Position numbers and translations under genes: made by a program. Of a stretch of DNA of 7,059 nt, positions 5,900-7,059 are shown one piece after another. The notes under the pieces are model-generated. The model was not told the origin of the DNA, ran no database searches, and saw nothing but the letters and a program-made list of their open reading frames with translations. Source of the DNA: Oscillospiraceae bacterium (GTDB taxonomy: Bacteria; Bacillota; Clostridia; Oscillospirales; Oscillospiraceae); NCBI GenBank assembly GCA_031261245.1, contig JAISKU010000195.1, forward strand, positions 1 through 7,059, written 5' to 3'. Position 1 is the first letter of the stretch, and each line of letters starts with the position of its first letter.

Positions 5900-6528
5900 A
5901 CCGCGAGTTCCTGTCCGGGCTGCTGCCCGAGGGCGTGACGCTCATTCTGCGGGAGTCGTCGCCGTCCACGAATTCGGAGCTGCGCGCGCTCGCGAATGAC
6001 GGCGCGGCGGAGTACACGCTGCTCGTCGCCGGTCGCCAGACCGACGGTCACGGGCGGCAGGGCAAGCCGTTTTTCTCCCCGCCGGACAGCGGCGCGTACC
6101 TCTCGCTGTTGCTGCGTCCGGCGCCGAGTGACGATATCGCGGGGCTTGTCACCTGCGCCGCCGCCGTCGCCGTCGCGGAGACGTGCGAGGACGTGTTCGG
6201 CGTCAGCGCGGGCGTCAAGTGGATAAACGACATCATCGTAAACGGGCGCAAGGTCGCCGGAATACTCGCCGAGGCGTTCGACACGGACGGGTTTTTCGTG
6301 GTTCTCGGCGTCGGCGCGAACATCGTCGCCCCGCCGGACGGGTTTCCCGAGGGGCTGACCATCGCCGGGGCCGTCACCGACTCCCCGCCGGAGTACGCGC
6401 GGGAGCGCTTCGCGGCTGGGACGGTGACGCGGTTTTTATCGTACTTCGGAGGCGGCGCGGACGCGATTTACGAGGCGTACGCCGCGCGTCTTGAATACAC
6501 ATCCTATGAGGAGGTCACAGAGAACTGA
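5887..6528 (+). CDS. birA: Biotin--[biotin carboxyl-carrier protein] ligase, minimal form
   Basis: It activates biotin with ATP to biotinyl-5'-AMP and transfers it to a lysine of carboxylase or decarboxylase carrier domains. Motifs run in the expected order: S27-T-N near the start, the adenylate-binding loop G-R-Q-T-D-G-H-G-R-Q-G-K (49-60), catalytic K111-W-I-N-D, R121-K-V-A-G-I-L-A-E (121-129) and G-V-G-A-N-I (141-146). There is no N-terminal winged helix, so it is a group I ligase that cannot act as the biotin repressor. At 213 residues it stops about where the catalytic domain ends; the C-terminal SH3-like domain of about 45-50 residues appears missing, and neither other frame restores it before bioY. 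The GTG start overlaps the cyclase end by 13 bases with a weak GGGTGA upstream, suggesting translational coupling. The stop overlaps the bioY ATG by one base. Confidence 0.92.
   Translation: MEQIDREFLSGLLPEGVTLILRESSPSTNSELRALANDGAAEYTLLVAGRQTDGHGRQGKPFFSPPDSGAYLSLLLRPAPSDDIAGLVTCAAAVAVAETCEDVFGVSAGVKWINDIIVNGRKVAGILAEAFDTDGFFVVLGVGANIVAPPDGFPEGLTIAGAVTDSPPEYARERFAAGTVTRFLSYFGGGADAIYEAYAARLEYTSYEEVTEN
6509..6514 (+). promoter_or_regulatory. Ribosome binding site for bioY with long spacing
   Basis: AGGAGG inside the end of birA lies 13 bases before the bioY ATG, longer than the usual 5-9. No ATG, GTG or TTG lies in frame between them, although a CTG does at 6525. The TGATG stop/start overlap suggests that terminating ribosomes reinitiate. 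Confidence 0.5.
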
Positions 6529-7058
6529 TGCACACAGACGTAAAGACAAGGGACATCGTAACCACCGCCGTTTTCGCGGCGCTTATCTGCGCGGCCGCGC
6601 CGTTTTCGGTGCCAGTCGGGCCGGTGCCCGTATCGCTCGCGACGCTTATGATATACATCGCCTCGGGCGTGCTCGGCCGCACGCGCGCGAGCGTCGCCGT
6701 GCTCGTATATATCGCGCTCGGCGCGATAGGACTGCCCGTGTTCTCCGGATTTTCCGGCGGCATCTCAAAGATTTTCGGCGTGACGGGCGGCTATATAATC
6801 GGCTACCTCCCGCTCGCGTTTATCTCCGGCGCGTTCTCGGGATTCTCCGGGCGGCGCGCGTGGCTGTATCCCGCCGGCATGGTGCTCGGTACGCTCGCGC
6901 TGTACGCGCTCGGGACGGCGTGGTTTATGTTTCAGACGGGCAACCCGCTCCTCGGGGCGCTCGGCATGTGCGTACTGCCGTTTTTGCCCGGCGACGCGGG
7001 GAAAATCGCCATCGCGGCTCTCGTCTCCCCCGCCGTGCGCCGCCGCGTCGGGCGTTAG
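6528..7058 (+). CDS. bioY: Biotin transporter S component BioY (ECF type)
   Basis: BioY is the membrane protein that binds biotin and, with the shared EcfT and two EcfA ATPases, imports it. The 176 residues match the family length and are mostly hydrophobic, consistent with six helices. Recognised motifs in order: G68-L-P-V-F-S-G-F-S-G-G (68-78), T86-G-G-Y-I-I-G-Y (86-93), G-T-A-W-F (129-133) and P151-F-L-P-G-D-A-G-K (151-159) near the end. The C-terminus finishes in a basic cluster. It is complete, ending one base before the window edge. No EcfA or EcfT gene is in the window, so it probably uses a module encoded elsewhere, as is typical of group II ECF transporters. Pairing with birA joins uptake to attachment of biotin; no biotin synthesis genes are visible, which fits scavenging (inference). 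Confidence 0.95.
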   Translation: MHTDVKTRDIVTTAVFAALICAAAPFSVPVGPVPVSLATLMIYIASGVLGRTRASVAVLVYIALGAIGLPVFSGFSGGISKIFGVTGGYIIGYLPLAFISGAFSGFSGRRAWLYPAGMVLGTLALYALGTAWFMFQTGNPLLGALGMCVLPFLPGDAGKIAIAALVSPAVRRRVGR

Positions 7059-7059
7059 C

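Overview
The window reads as a piece of a GC-rich, strictly anaerobic bacterial chromosome, most likely a gut-type Clostridia/Firmicutes lineage. This placement is an inference. It rests on an oxygen-sensitive glycyl-radical enzyme with its radical-SAM activase, sigma-A-like promoters in an AT-rich gap, strong GGAGG-type ribosome binding sites, a BioY/BirA biotin-scavenging pair, and a 7TM-type diguanylate cyclase. No rRNA, tRNA, CRISPR array, transposase or phage gene was seen.

The left 60% (positions 4160 down to 1) is one leftward, operon-like run of four genes. It begins with an 840-residue glycyl-radical enzyme (GRE), continues with two small, clearly paralogous membrane-anchored proteins of unknown function (178 and 189 residues), and ends with the 5' part of a GRE-activating radical-SAM protein cut off by the window edge. 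GREs need their activase to install the glycyl radical and the two genes are normally close, so the duplicated unknown gene sitting between them is the most unusual feature. The GRE has the thiyl motif G-C-V-E-P and glycyl motif R-I-A-G-Y. It also carries an extra C-x2-C-x3-C-x5-C cluster just after the active-site loop. Its active-site signature resembles the dehydratase/lyase group (glycerol dehydratase, choline TMA-lyase), but the substrate cannot be assigned.

A 194-base AT-rich gap (4161-4354) separates the leftward operon from a rightward one. Each side has its own candidate promoter with an extended -10 (TGnTATAAT) and 17-base spacing. A 10-base perfect palindrome overlaps the -35 of the leftward promoter.

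The rightward run (4355-7058) is a membrane diguanylate cyclase with seven predicted helices, a PAS-like linker and GGEEF, followed by biotin-protein ligase (birA) and the biotin transporter S component (bioY). The genes overlap by 13 and 1 bases, which points to one coupled transcript. BirA and BioY together would import biotin and attach it to carboxylases or decarboxylases. The BirA is minimal: it lacks the N-terminal DNA-binding domain and apparently also the C-terminal SH3-like domain. Most of the remaining open frames, including long ones antisense to the GRE, are shadows of these genes.
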